From: Papaver somniferum
Lineage: Eukaryota > Streptophyta > Magnoliopsida > Ranunculales > Papaveraceae
Length of the DNA stretch: 64,000 bases
Direction of reading: 5' to 3'
NCBI RefSeq assembly: GCF_003573695.1
Contig: NC_039359.1
Span: 88,020,566 to 88,084,565 of the forward strand
Each line of letters starts with the position of its first letter. Position 1 is the stretch's first letter. Positions 10,088 through 23,351 of the stretch are shown here, piece after piece. The notes beneath the pieces are model-generated. The model did no database searches, was not told where the DNA came from, and worked only from the letters and a program-made list of their open reading frames with translations. Both the position numbers and the translations under genes were made by a program.

Positions 10088-13000
10088 TCAAGCATTAGCA
10101 GTTGCCTCTATTTTCTCTTCTGTTTTTTCATCTTTGGCGATTTCAACATGTTCCATCTTATCTGTGACCTCGTCAACTGACTTGTCCTTCCCACCCAAAC
10201 CATTTGCAAGAGCGGAATCACTCTCTTCATGGGTCGAAGAGCCGGTATGCCATATTCTGATTGTCCCATCTTCAGATCCGGAGGCATATGATTCGCCTCC
10301 AGGGGCGAACCGCACACAATGCACAGGACCATGATGACCCTTGTTGCAAGCTACACCAAACAGTAAGAACATTAACAATCATAATTAGACAACAACTAAA
10401 TTCTGATACACAGTTCAACCCAATAATTTGTGCAACAAGCAGTAAGCATGGAACAATAGTCTGTACCGAAATGAATGGGCCCTCTCGGTTCAAGATTAGG
10501 ACTAAAATATCTTCTTTCTCTATTTGGATTTTGGCTAAGATTTAGCAGGAACAGTCGTATCTAATTTCTAAATGGCTTCTACTCCTGTTGTTTTCTTAAT
10601 TCACTATATCTTTACGACGATTGGATATACAATATTTCCTCCGGATGACATACTGGAGCACTACAAGAAGAGCATGAATACCAAAAGCATCAACAGCTTA
10701 CACAGTTACACCACAAAATGATAAAAGGCAGGTTTGAGGACGAGTTTAAATAATGGCCAGATAGCTAATTAGATGGTAAAAAAATACCAACAAAATTGCA
10801 GCGACTTCTAATGCATAAATTGTTAAATACTGTACTACTCACCAATCTCCTGGCCTGTATGGAAATCAAACAGTCGTATCCACATGTCTTCTCCAGCAGC
10901 AACGAACTTGTTGCCATGCTTTGGTTCCAGTGAAGCAGATTCCACAGTGCACGACATGTCATAGCTCTTCACTAATCCAAAACTAAAAAAATCCAACAAG
11001 ATGAAACAATCAAAAAACATGTGTGTATGATGTTTATAAGAGAAGGGACAATACTAGGTAACTTACTGATTTGCATCCCAAAATTTAACAGTGGAACCAT
11101 CTGCTGTGGTGATATAACGACCATCCTGACTCACTTCAGTACTTGTCACAGGTGAATTAGTTTCTATTGTGTGCACGATCTTCCCACTCCTTACATCCCA
11201 TAATCTGCACAATCACCAGTAAAACACAAAGATTAGAATGGATAACTGATCCACACACCAAATCTTATAAATTCCTAAAAATCTATCAAGGATATATTGG
11301 CAAGCATTAATGATGATTTGAACACTTAAGCAGGTAAGAAGAAATATATAGAGATGCAATCTACGTAGCCTCAACCATCTCATGTGTAAGGATTAACCGA
11401 GACAGGAGGGACAGAATAGTATACAGATCTGAGAGCTACATATAAGATCTGCCTATTAGCAACTACATCACAGATTCACAAGGTCCACTCCAACTGCAAC
11501 TTAGTCGAATATGCAACTAAAAGACGCAACCTATAGTGGCACTGAAGCCAAAACAGCCATGAAAATCTGGTCTCATTTTGGTGGAAGTGTAAAATAAAGA
11601 TGACCTGACTGGCATGCATACAGCAAAGGTGTCAAATACTTAACTAAGTTTCTTCGCACTCTTCTATCTCTCTTTAACAATCCTTCTACTCTTAACCAGA
11701 AGTTCAACAGTATCAAAATGCTCGAGACTCTTCAATAATCACCCAATTTAGTGTTACAAAAATAACTCAATGAATGAGACACAGCAAATAAATGTCCACA
11801 GATACAAGGATTCCCCATTATGGACACTGTCTTAGGAAACCCTTTTACAAGTATTTTCTAAATGCTTTTATTCCATGATTTGGATAAAATGAATTCCATG
11901 CTGTACAAAGGGACAGTGTATACTCAACTTCAATTTGTTGAACGGATAAATTAGAGCGATTAATAATGAATATGCAACTACTTACCAACTAGAAAAGGAT
12001 GACAAAGACCTACCTCACGCCTCCAATATCAGAGCATGAACTTAATATTGTCTGATCACTATGAAGCCATGCTACTGTTCTAATTGACCCAGGAGATTTA
12101 TCAACTTCTCTTGGTGATGCATCTGGACGATTCAAATCAAATATCCGAAGGATCTTCTCAAAACCTCCAGTAAATAGAAGATGTGTATCCTGAAGTAACA
12201 AGTACATTAAACGAAAGCAATTTGAAAAGCAAAAATTCAACTACTATAAATAAATAAAGGTGATCTCTTAGAAAAAGTTGAGAACTGTATAATGTGCAAC
12301 TGAAGAGGAACAATGTGCAACCCAAACTATCTGTCTGTTACGAGAAAATAAATGATCAAATTACCTCTGAAAAGGCACATGCCCGAACTATGTGTTTGTG
12401 ATCAAAAGAGTGCAGTACATCACCAGTCAGAGCATCCCATATTTTCCTGTAAAGAAAAGTATAATGGTGTTCACATTAGCTTTTGTTCTACCTTTCTCGA
12501 AACTGTACAGGAATAAACAGCGGATTTTTCAAAAAGTACTAAAGATTGAAGCAAGTGGTCATACTGCACAAAATAGAACAGATCCATTTGGCTCAGGTCT
12601 CTACAGTCCAAAAGATTCTGAACCCTAACAGTATATTTCTCATTCAATAATAAACCTACAGCCTTTTATTCAAGTACTTTTGCTAGACTATCTTGTATGC
12701 CTAAGCTTTCCATTTCTATGTGACCAGAATGGCCCTTCTCTAGTTCACAGATTCGTTATTCTTCAGTCGCCAAAATATATCAATGCCACTTGGACTAGTT
12801 TCATTTCAATGTGAACGGCATGAATCAAGACGCGACTCTAGTCAGCAGCTTGATTCTTGCCAAAAGAACCAAACCAGAGACAGCAGAAAGACGAGAACAA
12901 GCCTAGTCTGAGGTAGCGGTGTATCAAATAATAGGTGACTAGTCCAGTTCATAACATGCCAGGGGTAAGAAAATTAGAGAGCAAAGCAACATTCATGATA

Positions 13001-14461
13001 AGTAATATTGTTGGTGGAATTTGTACAGTAATATTCATAACAATACCCATTAAAGAACAGAGGCAGAGGCAGAAAAATGAAGAGTAAATAAGTTGTAGAA
13101 AACCCAAAAGTTCGAGTCGTGGTGACCTCAATGCTGTTATGTCTAACGGTCAATACAAAAGTTGGAAGCAGTATACCTATCAACTTAATATACGGTTAAT
13201 GGTCTTACATGTACAAAATACTGAGTCAGGACCCAGTGAAGGAAATGAAATTGAATATCCATGGTTATCAATTTAAAAGAATCTAACAGAAAACACATAA
13301 GAAACCGGGTTAAGCAGACAACAAAGCTATTTCACAAACATAGTGCAGTACTTACGCTGTAAAATCAGCTGAACCGGATGCAGCACGTAAAGCAGGCTTG
13401 TCCAAGCAGCAACTCCAAACTGCACCCTTGTGCCCTTCAAATGTACCAATCCAATCACCGGTTTCTCCATTTCTTAGCATAGGGGTAGAATCTGAATCAT
13501 TCACAAAAACATTACTTTTCACTCCACGACATACTAACAATATGAGATTTAAAAATCATAATTTGCTGATCCTGAACCATACGATTCGTAAGGAAATTAG
13601 ACAGGTCCTCAAAGAGCAAAGACATTTAATCTGAAAAACAGCCTAGACCTTGTTGGTGGCTTCAGCAAAATTGTTTTTTTACAAACTCAAAGTACAGCAT
13701 CATGATATTGCGTCACATACACAAGTGTGGTCACACATTGAACTAAACCAAGAGTCTAGATGCTTGTAACTTCATCAACAAATTTCAAATCAAAGAGCTA
13801 AAACTAAAGCGCCATAAATTAGAAAATGAAGACTCAGCTATTCAATGTCTCACTGATAAAGATATGTAGCTTCGATGACATGCAAAGTCAAAGAACTGTA
13901 TGGCCTTTTACATTAACAAATTTAGCAATGTCTTAACACCACATGCCATTTTGACGCATTATAACCATAACCTAAAACACTTCTGAATATACAAACCAGC
14001 CCCATACTTCAATTATGTCTCAAGAAATCATTGCCAAGTTTCATTAGTTCTTTGCCTAAGATATTCTTTTCTTCTATGTAATACGTTACTAAAAAAAGGG
14101 ATATCATCAAGAAGCTTATAAATTCATAGCATTGGGTCAAGCCCCAAGATTTCAATAACAGAAATTAAAACAAATTACACCCACAATATTCCAAAGCAAT
14201 TTCTTACTTTCCACATAATTCCCAGAAACAAATAAATATTCAACACCCAATTAACAAATTATTTAAGATAACCTAATTCCAAACTAGTGATGTAAATCTG
14301 CAAACTGAATGAAAGTAAAAAAGGGGGTTTTGGAATCACATACCCTTGCTTGCACTGATGAGAAAATAACCATCTGGAGTAACGGGACTATAAGACAAAT
14401 CAACAACTGGACGCGAATGTCCATGACAAACTAGAGGAACAGCCACCTTCTTCTTCTCCAT
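10088..14461 (-). CDS. STRAP: STRAP-like WD40 repeat protein, 350 aa, seven coding exons
   Basis: Similar to serine-threonine kinase receptor-associated protein (STRAP/Unrip). In animals it inhibits TGF-beta signalling and is part of the SMN complex; the plant role is less defined. Coding exons, all with GT-AG borders: 14344-14461, 13356-13491, 12365-12446, 12014-12189, 11067-11204, 10843-10982 and 10088-10350. They total 1053 nt with one terminal TGA. The start [20 protein letters not shown] is the only ATG giving the conserved N-terminus. WD repeats are marked by [46 protein letters not shown] and IRIWHTG. The C-terminal ~45 residues are acidic and charged. Length equals the usual 350 aa and no lesion is seen. 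Introns 1, 2 and 4 are about 0.8-0.9 kb and hold only AT-rich sequence. Confidence 0.96.
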
Positions 14462-14929
14462 TAGAACACAACTAACACTAATCTTTTTCACTAAAACGAA
14501 CTAATTTTCCAGACCCAGTAATCCAAAAACCCAAACAAAGAAACCCTTTTTAATCACAAACACAAAAATCAAGTAGAATTTTTTGTATACAAAACTTGGC
14601 GGTATTATAACACACAGGTGGAAAAAGAAACCCTAATTTATTTATTTTTCAGAACCACTAAATTCTCACCCCCTTAACCTCTCTTTCTCTTACTAAAAAG
14701 TAAAGATCTGATCTTTGAGATACAAATATCTTCTTCTTCAAGGTAAATTATTCGAAGAAATTAAAAAGAAAAAAGAAAAAAAATCTAAATCTGAAATATT
14801 TAGACAGATAGAGAGGCAAGGCGCAAGAAAAAACTGTGATAGCCAAATTTTGTTATATACACACTCAACTCGACTTTTTGGTTTCCAGTATTACCACTTG
14901 CACACTTTTGAGCGACACAATGGACCATG
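14462..14929. other. 5' flank of the STRAP-like gene
   Basis: No gene is seen. This AT-rich stretch is the expected 5' UTR and promoter of the minus-strand STRAP-like gene. It includes pyrimidine/purine-rich tracts near 14660-14800. No TATA box or transcription start can be assigned with confidence. Confidence 0.4.
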
Positions 14930-15552
14930 GTCAATTTACGGAAAACAGGATGTTTTTTTTTTTTTTTCCAAAAACACTTTTAAAATATATATATAATAAT
15001 AATTTTTTCATATTGGTGTTTGGTAAAAAAAATTTAAAATGCTTTTTGTCCAAAGCACTTCCAAAATTCCTTAATTTTCATAAATCGGGGGAGGAGCTTT
15101 TAAAAGCTCCAAAAGCATAAACTGTGGCCCCCACCTAATTTTAAGACTTGATTTTTTTTTATATCCCTACTTTATTTTATAAATGACCAAAATTACCCTT
15201 AAATCTTTTACAATCAATATTTTATTCTCCATATCATATTTCTTAAAGATTGTTATTTTCAATCTATATCATGCTCTTTAAAGATTATTATTTTCAATTT
15301 CAAAATATATTTTCTATACCATTTTAATACAAAATTCTAATTTATCTTCATAAATGATTTGCATATATTTTTGATATTCGTTCTACACTTTCATGTGTAT
15401 ATATATCAGCTGTAGTGATTGCTAGGTCTTCATCTCTTTCACCAACGACTACTGAGGTATGCTTTTCTTTGTCCAATTGAAATTTACGTTTATGCTTTAT
15501 CCCTTTCTTCATTCCTTAAGGTTTATTATTTAATATACACAATGACATTAGA

Positions 15553-15567
15553 CTTTCTTATTGCAAG
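15553..15567. repeat. 15-bp LINE target-site duplication, left copy
   Basis: CTTTCTTATTGCAAG, directly before the poly-T (poly-A of the minus-strand LINE). The identical sequence is at 23120-23134. Confidence 0.92.
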
Positions 15568-15609
15568 TTTTTTTTTTTTTGATAAAGGAAGAAAAAAAGA
15601 ACAAGAAGT

Positions 15610-18600
15610 TTAGAGAGTTAAAGAGCCTTCCAGTGTCCAAACAAGCGGATCATGGATAGGTCTCCCTCTCTTAGCCAAATAAGAAAGGTCTACATGAAAT
15701 TTGGATTGTAAATCCTTACATAAAATACTGCTGAAAGCATTAAAAAGATTCAAAATAGTATCCATAAGTCTATTATTTCTCCAATGAGTTGTTCTCTTGC
15801 TTCGTTGCATAGCTCTCCTGACATTTTGGTTATTGACCAACAAGTTGAAATTTCTGAACCGCAGCTGAGCAGCCCATTCCAAGGTTTGCAAGGCTGCTAT
15901 GCAGTCTCCTTCCTCTTTGTCATGAGCTCGGACAATGTTGGTTCTCTTGCCAATGGTTCTCCCTGCAACATCATAGGTGATAGAGACAATTCCAGTGAGT
16001 TATGTACTGCTTTCATAATGAGTTGTAAATGCAAATGTGGGCCAGTTGGTATTTAAGGTAAGCCTAGAGGAGTTTTTGCTATTATGGAAACGCTGGTTTG
16101 GTGGCTTACTAGAAGTATGAATAAAGTTTAGATGGTCAAGAATTTGATTCCCTGTAAAGAGAGGGTTAGGAGTGGTGTCGTTGAAAACCCTGTCGCACCT
16201 GGCTTTCCAAATAAACCAGGTAATGGTAGCACAGATGTCAGGTCAGCTACCAAGAGGGGTATCAGAGGGTTTAACAGAGAACCAAGAACTACACCAGTCC
16301 GTGCAGATCTGGTTTAGGGACATGGTGTTGTCAAGGTTTAGGTTGCAACTGTCCCAAACGGCTCTAGCAAAGGGGCAATGCAGAAAAACATGTTCCGAGG
16401 TTTCTATGGCATTTTGACACAAAGTGAAGGTAGGATCTATGTTATGTAGATACTTGGCCAGGTGGCCACTAAAGGGGAGGATACCGGTGTAAAGTTTCCA
16501 GGCAAACATTTTAATTCTAGGAAGAGCACCAAGGTGCCATATTTTAGAAGCGATTTTGTCCATCGGATGGATATCATCTTTGGACAACACATTGTAAAGA
16601 GATTTAGTGGTGAAGATACCATCTTCAGAGTGGTTCCAGCGCAGAGTGTCTGGTTGACTTGTGTTAGGTTTTAAGGACAAGATACATTGAACCTGGGATG
16701 TAGAGAAAAGAGAAGAGATAAGAGGGACATTCCAACACTCACCAATTAGAAGATGCGCAACTAGGAAAACTTCATGGTTATCAGATTCATGACAAGAGAT
16801 GTCAATTGGCTCCAATTGATTTGAAAGCCAGATGTCTTTCAAAAAGTCGATGCTAAGGCCATCTCCAACTTCCCAGTAGCAATTTTCTTTTAGGATCATG
16901 AGACCTTTATGGACCCCTTTCCAAGCCCAAGACGAGTTAGAGTTACAGGTGGAGTGGAAAGGATTGGAGAAAGGAAAGTACATAGTCTTCATATTTTTGG
17001 CCCAAAGGGAATTTGGCTGAAAAAATAATCTACAGCCGTTTTTGGAAATTAAGGATAGATTCATCTTATCCATATCCTTAATGCCATTTCCACCTTTATC
17101 TTTAGCTTTACAGAGACCTTTCCAGGCTCTGGGATAAAGACCACGTTTCCTAGAGTCCTTACCCCACCAGAAATCACGCACAATTCCTTCAGCCTTTTTA
17201 ATGATGGTTTTGGGAAGAAGAAAGGAAGATATAGGGTATATGGGGATTGACTCAAGAGTGATTTTGGCTAAAACATTTCTGCCCGCCGGAGAGACATTTC
17301 TGCCAATCCAGCCGGGGAGTCTAGCATCCATTTTCTCAACTACATTAGCAAAACATGCAATCTTAGACTTATTAGTAAATAAAGGAGTTCCTAGGTACTT
17401 GTCATCTAAGGAGATTTTTTTGACTTTTAAGATGTTAATAATTTTTTTTCCGTAAGCATTCTTCACTTTTAGAGAGAAGAAAATCCCAGATTTGAAAAAA
17501 TTGATCATTTGACCAGAAGTTTTACCATAAGATTCAAGAGTTTTAAGAAAAACTTTGTTGTGTTTGATGGTGGCCTTTCTAAAAATCAAGCAATCGTCAA
17601 CGAAAAGAAGATGACTAATCGGAGTGCTTTTTGGGGATATTTTAAAACCAGAAATAGTTCCAGAAGATTCGGCATTGGAAAGGGTTCTAGAAAATGATTC
17701 CATGCAAAGAATGAAAAGGTAAGGGGAGAGAGGATCCCCTTGCCTTAAGACTCTAGTGGGTTTGAAAGAAGTGCTAGGAATACCATTGATAAGAATTCTA
17801 GCGGTGCTGGTGCTAATGCATTGGAAGATCAAATTGCACCAAGCATCAGCGAAGCCCATGCGCTTTAGAACGACCATAAGGAAGGGCCATTCAACCCTAT
17901 CGAAGGCCTTAGCCATATCAATCTTTAACCCCATAAAACCTTTTATTCCCATCTTCTTTCTCATGGCATGGATAACTTCATGAGCCACAAGGACATTATC
18001 ATAGATTTGACGTTTTTGAACAAAGGCACTTTGATAAGGAGATATTAAGATATCTAGATGGGGTTTTATACGATTGGCTATAACTTTAGAGATAATTTTG
18101 TAAACAATGTTGCAGAGACTGATAAGCCTATAATCAGTAGGACTAGTAGGGTGGTGGACTTTTGGAATCAGAGAAATAAAGGTTTGGTTTAGTTGCTTCA
18201 GCATATGGCCGCTAGCGAAAAAATCTTGAACAGGTTTAATGATGTCAGACTTAACAAGATTCCATTTTTTTTGAAAAAAACAAGCTGGAAAGCCATCCAG
18301 GCCGGGACTGGCGTTGGGAGGCATGCCAAAAAGAGCAAACTGGATTTCAGTTTCAGTTGGGGGAGACATGAGGAGCCTATTGTCATCATCAGTGATGCCA
18401 GTCGGGACAATATTGACGATATCATGGTTTATCTCAGGAGAGGAGGTGCTGAGCAGGTCAAGGAAGTGAGAGTTAAGACAAAGACTAATTTGAGTTCTAT
18501 CCTCCATCCATATCTTGTTAGGGGAGTAAATCCCATCAATATTATTTCTCCTACTTCTAATGACCATGTTTTGATGAAAAAACTTAGTGTTTTTGTCTCC

Positions 18601-19665
18601 TAGGGCTATAACTTTTTCTTTGCCTTTAATTTTAAGCATTTCTTCTTCATACTCATAAAACTTCTTGAGGCTAGCTCTAGCATTGATTAAGAGGGGGTCA
18701 TCGAGTCTATTCAGAGGGTTAGCAAGAAAATCTTTAAGAGTGTTGGTGAGAGATCTGATATTAGATTGGATGTCTCCAAGATGAAGTTTGTTCCATTTCT
18801 GGACATCAGATTTCACAAAAGAGAGGTTGGAGACAAGACGAAAAGCGTGAGACCCTGGGATATCAGAATTCCAGCTCTCTTTTATGACATTTCTGCAACT
18901 CTCTTCTTCTAAGAAGAGGCCGAAAAATTTAAACGGTTTATTTCCCGGGTGGGGTTGAGCATCAGTATTTAGAAATATAGGAGAGTGGTCAGAACCTATA
19001 TGAGGAAGATGGTGAATTTTGACATTTGGGAAAAGGGTATACCAATCACCATTGGCCATACCCCGATCAAGTCTTTCCTCAATGTGGTTTATACCAGATT
19101 GTTGATAAGACCAAGTAAAGGGAAAACCTACAAAACCTATGTCACTCATTCCTAGGAAGTTGAAGATAGATTGGAAAGTAATAATGTTGGTTGTGTTTGA
19201 GGGGTTGCCACCTCTTTTTTCAAAGGGGAGAGAATCATGTTTAAATCTCCTAGAATAAGACAAGGAGAGGTGACAAAAGGGGACATTTTCTGAACTAGGG
19301 ACCAACAAAGATCTTTTTTTTTTTCTGGATGAGGAGAGCCATACATGCATGTGAGAAGCAATTCGGACTTAGAGCTTTCAATCCAAATCAGATAATCAAT
19401 TTGGTTATCATCTTGGTGAATAATATATAACTTAGTGGAGGTATCCCAACAAACAGCTAAGCTACCTTTCTTGCCAATAGGAGGTTGAGTGCACACATTT
19501 GAGTAACCACTTTTGTTGAGGGTATCAATCACAAATTTATTTTGTTGCTTAGTTTCCGACAGAAAAATGATATTGGGGTTGGAATCAGAGATAAGTTTGG
19601 ATAGTTGTTGTCTAGTGTCTTTTGGGCCAAGACCTTGGCAATTCCAAGATAAGATACTAATAAAC
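15610..19665 (-). pseudogene. LINE ORF2: endonuclease, reverse transcriptase, zf-RVT, RNase H remnant
   Basis: The reading path starts near 19665 with SWNCQGLG (endonuclease Asn motif), continues LSETK and GDLN, changes frame near 19200, and then reads FTWSYQQSG, ERLDRG and GSDHSPI (endonuclease His). The long frame 16243-19350 carries the RT: KIDMAKAFDRVEW, RQGDPLSPYLF and the catalytic FVDD (about 17590; usually FADD). It ends in the zf-RVT segment (ETSEHVFLHCPFARAVW). Past a stop near 16243 the RNase H part is visible (EGDCIAALQTLEWAAQLRF) with further stops. ORF2 reverse-transcribes the LINE RNA at a nicked target. The N-terminal frameshift and interrupted C-terminus indicate an inactive copy, although RT itself is uninterrupted. 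Confidence 0.93.
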
Positions 19666-19869
19666 TGCCAGAAGTAGGATATGATAGGATAAGTGAAAGT
19701 AATAAGGGGGTTCAGGAAAGAAGATTTACAGGTACAAATCAATTTAGGTTTTTCTAGATTTATAAGGCATTCAACATTCAAGAAATAAATAGGATAAGCA
19801 CAAAATTGGGAAATATAGTAAATAAGCATAGGATAATGTCTAGAAGAGTAAATTTCAAGGATTTGAGAG

Positions 19870-21482
19870 AGCCTGTCCTGAATAAGAATGAGAGAATTAT
19901 CTTCAGCAGGTAAACTGTCCTTCCCAAGTTCATATCCATGAGATCTAGCACCATCCTCCGCTCCTTTGGTTTTGATTCCCCAATTTGTTTTATTCTTCTT
20001 CAATTTGGAATTAGGTTTAGGTAAATTTTGGGTGGAGGTAGTTGTACCCTCGGTAAAGATTTGAGTGGTAGCATCAGAATTTTCAGAGCACCAAGAGAAA
20101 GTGATAGGTGCTGGAGAGTTAGGAGATTTGAATTTTTTGGAAGAAGGGGTTTCATCATCAAAGGTTTTTATTTTTGGATTTAGGGGTTCAGAGATACAAC
20201 CAGAAGAAATGGTTTGGGAGTAGGGTGTTTTTTCTCTAGTGATACAAGACCAAGATGGTTTTTTTGTGAAGATCTCAACCGAAAGAGTAGATAGAGAAAG
20301 AGAGGTGTCGGGTTTAGGGCCAAAACCCGGTGGGTAGGTGAGATCAACCTGTTTAGAGACAGTTTGATGGGGATTAGTGGGCTGAGACATGTTGGAGTTA
20401 ATATTTCTGTTCATTAAAGGATTGAAAGAGAAGTCATTTATGTCATGGGCCCTGAAAAATAACTGGATATTTTGGCCAGTATGGGGAAAGAAGATGGGTG
20501 TTATTGTAATGGTTGCATGACCGGCATACTTGGGGGTACAGGTGCCATAACCGTCACCGGATTAGGTAGGAAGAAAGAGTTTTTCGACTAAGGACTGGAG
20601 ATATGAGTTGGAGGGGGTTGAGACTTGAAGAAATGTTCACTAACAGGTGAAGGGTTAGAAGAAACAGCAGGCTTACTAGTGCTACCTTCCATATGAGTAT
20701 TTTCCGGGGCATTTCTAACTATGAATTTTTGTTTCTCCTCAGGATTCGAGGTCTTGTTTAGGAGAGCTTCTCTTCTTCTTGGATTGCAGTTATCTTTGTG
20801 GTGATCTAAGGTTCTGCAGTATTGACAAAGTCTGAAAGGGTGGAGGGAGTAAGCAAATTCAATCCATGTTTTCTTTCCTTCAACCTCACAGTCAGTACCA
20901 AATGGTAAGTTGTGTGTAACCTCCACTTTAACCAAAACTTCTACATTTTTTTCATAGTAATCTCTTCCGTATGGATCTTTGAAGTAAAGCATACGACCAG
21001 CAGGACTAGAGATACCAAACAGAGATTGGAAAGTAATATAGTTTGCAGGTTTTCTTTTTAGATGAATACTTAACAGAACTTTTTCGAACTCTTGTGGATC
21101 AATCGCATCAACACCGTCAAAGGGAATTTGAATCATTACCATAACTGAGCCATGGTTTTGGAAAAGCAATAGCAGTAAAGTCTTCAAGATGTTTGAATCG
21201 GAGATGATAAAAGTTTATTTTTTTGTTGAAAGGAGTAACTTCTGCATATCTTTTCAGATCCCAGATTTTTTTTATATGAGCTTGAGCTTCAGAGAAGTGA
21301 ACATTTGAAGGACTATGTAGTTTCCCAATGGCACACCAGACATTTGATTCCACATGAGTAGGTTTTAGCATAGATATGTCAAGTACAACCACAAGACGAA
21401 ATCTATCTAGGATTTTTAGGTTATTTTGCATGGTTTGAGTGATTTCCTCAACAGAAGAAACATTGGAGCTGATGTTTGACAT
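19870..21482 (-). pseudogene. LINE ORF1: DUF4283-like domain and CCHC zinc knuckle
   Basis: This is the RNA-binding ORF1 protein of the LINE, split over three frames (21117-21482, 20588-21187, then 19870-20414). It begins MSNISSNVSSVEEITQTMQN and has a DUF4283-like domain (FRLVVVLDISMLKP, then KPWLSYGN). A CCHC knuckle CQYCRTLDHHKDNC (C-x2-C-x4-H-x4-C) lies near 20790-20830. A hydrophilic tail contains PPGFGPKP and WGIKTKGAEDGARSHGYELG. It is adjacent to ORF2 and in the same direction. The two frame changes would prevent a full-length product. Confidence 0.85.
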
Positions 21483-22570
21483 CCAAACTAAGACTACAAT
21501 AACTTTCCGCTGAAAGATTAAATGATGGTAGGTAAAGAATGGATACTGGTTTGATATTAATGAAATAGTGAAGAATTTCTCCCATAGGTTGGATAGATAG
21601 TAATGGGGGAGAGAGTTGTTAATAAGTTGAGTTTCTTAATGCAGTGGGTGAAGCATGAGGAGAAACAGTCTCCCAATGACCAGACAAAAGGGATGGACAC
21701 AAGGCCAACTACCCCAATCAGAAGCAATTAATATATTCCATAGAATTTTGAACCTCGGATTGGTTGATTTGAAAGTTATCACATGTTTAAAGCTGATATT
21801 TTTGGGAGCACCTGCTGTTTTGTTTGCAACCCAGACAGATAAGGTTTTAATGAGGTGTAGTAGGTGGTTGGGGGAGATAACAAGACAAGGAACCAAGGTA
21901 CTTGTTTAGTATTTTGTGAGTATAGAGCACAAATAAGACATATCACAGGTAACACAGATAGTACGTATAACTTGTATTGGGGGGCCCATACGTGGGTGGA
22001 GAGGGTTTTGGATATGTGTAAATTGCATTATTGGAGAGACATTTGTTTGACTGAGAGATGACGGTCTTCCCTGACGGAAGAATAACAGATGATTACCACG
22101 GCTGGTAGACGGTTGAAGCTGTCGTATAAAGTTTATGAACTTCGGAAGGGGTTTACCTGTAGAAACAAAAACAATAAGATGATAAGAAGTTAGTTGAAAT
22201 TGAGGGGATTTATTAATGAGGGGAAGGGTATCGATTTGGTTTTTTTAGAAAGAGGTATTAAATTTCTTGAGTAGTTGGGGAGATATTTATGATTTTTGGG
22301 GAATATAGAAGGGTTTTTTGTGTTATAAAAGGGCGATGGAAGAGAGAGCTTGATAATAGGGTAATAGAAATTAGAGAAGGGAAATTTAGGCACAAGGGAA
22401 GAGGAAAGGGAGAAAACAGGGAGAAAACCATGGAGGGATGGATGCCAACTGAAGGGACGCAGATCATTGCCAAACCAGATGGAGTGTTGATACCCATTCG
22501 ACAGACTTGTTTCATAGTGGAGATTGTAGGAGTACCATAGGTGGTGGAGATAAGCAGTGATGAGGAAACC
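21483..22570. other. LINE 5' region between the leader ORF and ORF1
   Basis: No recognised domain. On the plus strand it is GA-rich at 22370-22440 (CT-rich on the sense strand), as expected for a LINE 5' untranslated or internal-promoter region. Short frames here are not conserved-looking. Confidence 0.6.
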
Positions 22571-23059
22571 TTAGCAGAGAGGAGTACCAGGAACGAAAGG
22601 TCTGCAAAGTTGGATGCTAATGAGAAGCTTAAGAGTCCTCAGAAGAAGAGAAAGATAAATGAGAGTAGTAGCAGAGGCGGGAGAGATCAGAGTTGAAGGG
22701 AATGAAAAGCTAACAGGGAAAGCCGGAGAATGAATGGTTTCATGTTTTAGATGTTTTTGATGTTTTTTCTTTCTAGATTTTCTGTATGGTTTAAATTCTA
22801 GATTAGGAATGTGAGAAAGCTTGTAGGTGTGATTTGGGTTGTAGTGTTTGGAAGAAGTAGAAATGAAAATGTCCTGGGAAAGGTATTTGAGTTCATTGTT
22901 GTTGGGTTTTTGAGATGATAGGTCTTCAAAAGCAGTTGCTAGTAACAAGGTTTGATATCTTAGATTCCAATTGTGTTTGATTTTGTTTGAGATGTGATTT
23001 GAAAGGAGTTTCTGAGATTGAAATCGGGATTTAGGATCGAAGTTGAAATTGTTATTCAA
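22571..23059 (-). CDS. 162-aa ORF at the 5' end of the LINE, unknown product
   Basis: This ORF begins 60 nt inside the 5' end of the LINE and is open for 162 codons. Its N-terminal part is rich in Asn, Ser, Lys and His, followed by a basic patch (KPYRKSRKKKHQKHLKHE) and a hydrophobic Ser/Leu-rich C-terminus. I recognise no domain. It could be an N-terminal extension of ORF1 lost by a stop, an independent leader ORF, or chance. Only its position at the element's start suggests it is real. Confidence 0.35.
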   Translation of the reverse strand: MNNNFNFDPKSRFQSQKLLSNHISNKIKHNWNLRYQTLLLATAFEDLSSQKPNNNELKYLSQDIFISTSSKHYNPNHTYKLSHIPNLEFKPYRKSRKKKHQKHLKHETIHSPAFPVSFSFPSTLISPASATTLIYLSLLLRTLKLLISIQLCRPFVPGTPLC

Positions 23060-23119
23060 ACTAGTGATTGATGTTTCTAGTTTTTCCTTTGTTTTTCATG
23101 ATGAGAGAGGTTCGTTGTT

Positions 23120-23134
23120 CTTTCTTATTGCAAG
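23120..23134. repeat. 15-bp LINE target-site duplication, right copy
   Basis: CTTTCTTATTGCAAG, identical to 15553-15567, directly after the LINE 5' end. Confidence 0.92.
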
Positions 23135-23351
23135 TGGTTTATGTTCTCTTTTGTAATTAAGTATCAACTGTAGGTAGCCAAAGACCTTAGCCTTTTCTCC
23201 ATTGATTTCTAGATACGGACATGCATACCAAAAGGGACATCGTATAGTTTTGCATACATGTGAATTTCTGTAATTGATTGCATTTTTTTACTTGTTTTTA
23301 TCTCATACTATGTATGCTAACGGGACATGTACGTTATATGGAATTCTTGCG

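Larger units (their letters stand above)
15568..23119 (-). mobile_element. Full-length L1-like LINE, 7.55 kb
   Basis: A complete insertion flanked by a perfect 15-bp duplication (15553-15567 and 23120-23134). The 3' end is a 13-nt poly-A (poly-T on the plus strand, 15568-15580). In the minus direction it contains a 5' region with a 162-aa ORF, ORF1 with a CCHC knuckle, and ORF2 with endonuclease, reverse transcriptase, zf-RVT and a decayed RNase H part. The TSD is perfect, yet the ORFs have frameshifts, so it is probably moderately young or inserted as a defective copy. Confidence 0.93.

Noticed and set aside
12392..13183. ORFs within the STRAP introns
   Set aside because: They fall in introns 2 and 3 between well-supported exons and show no protein-family features.
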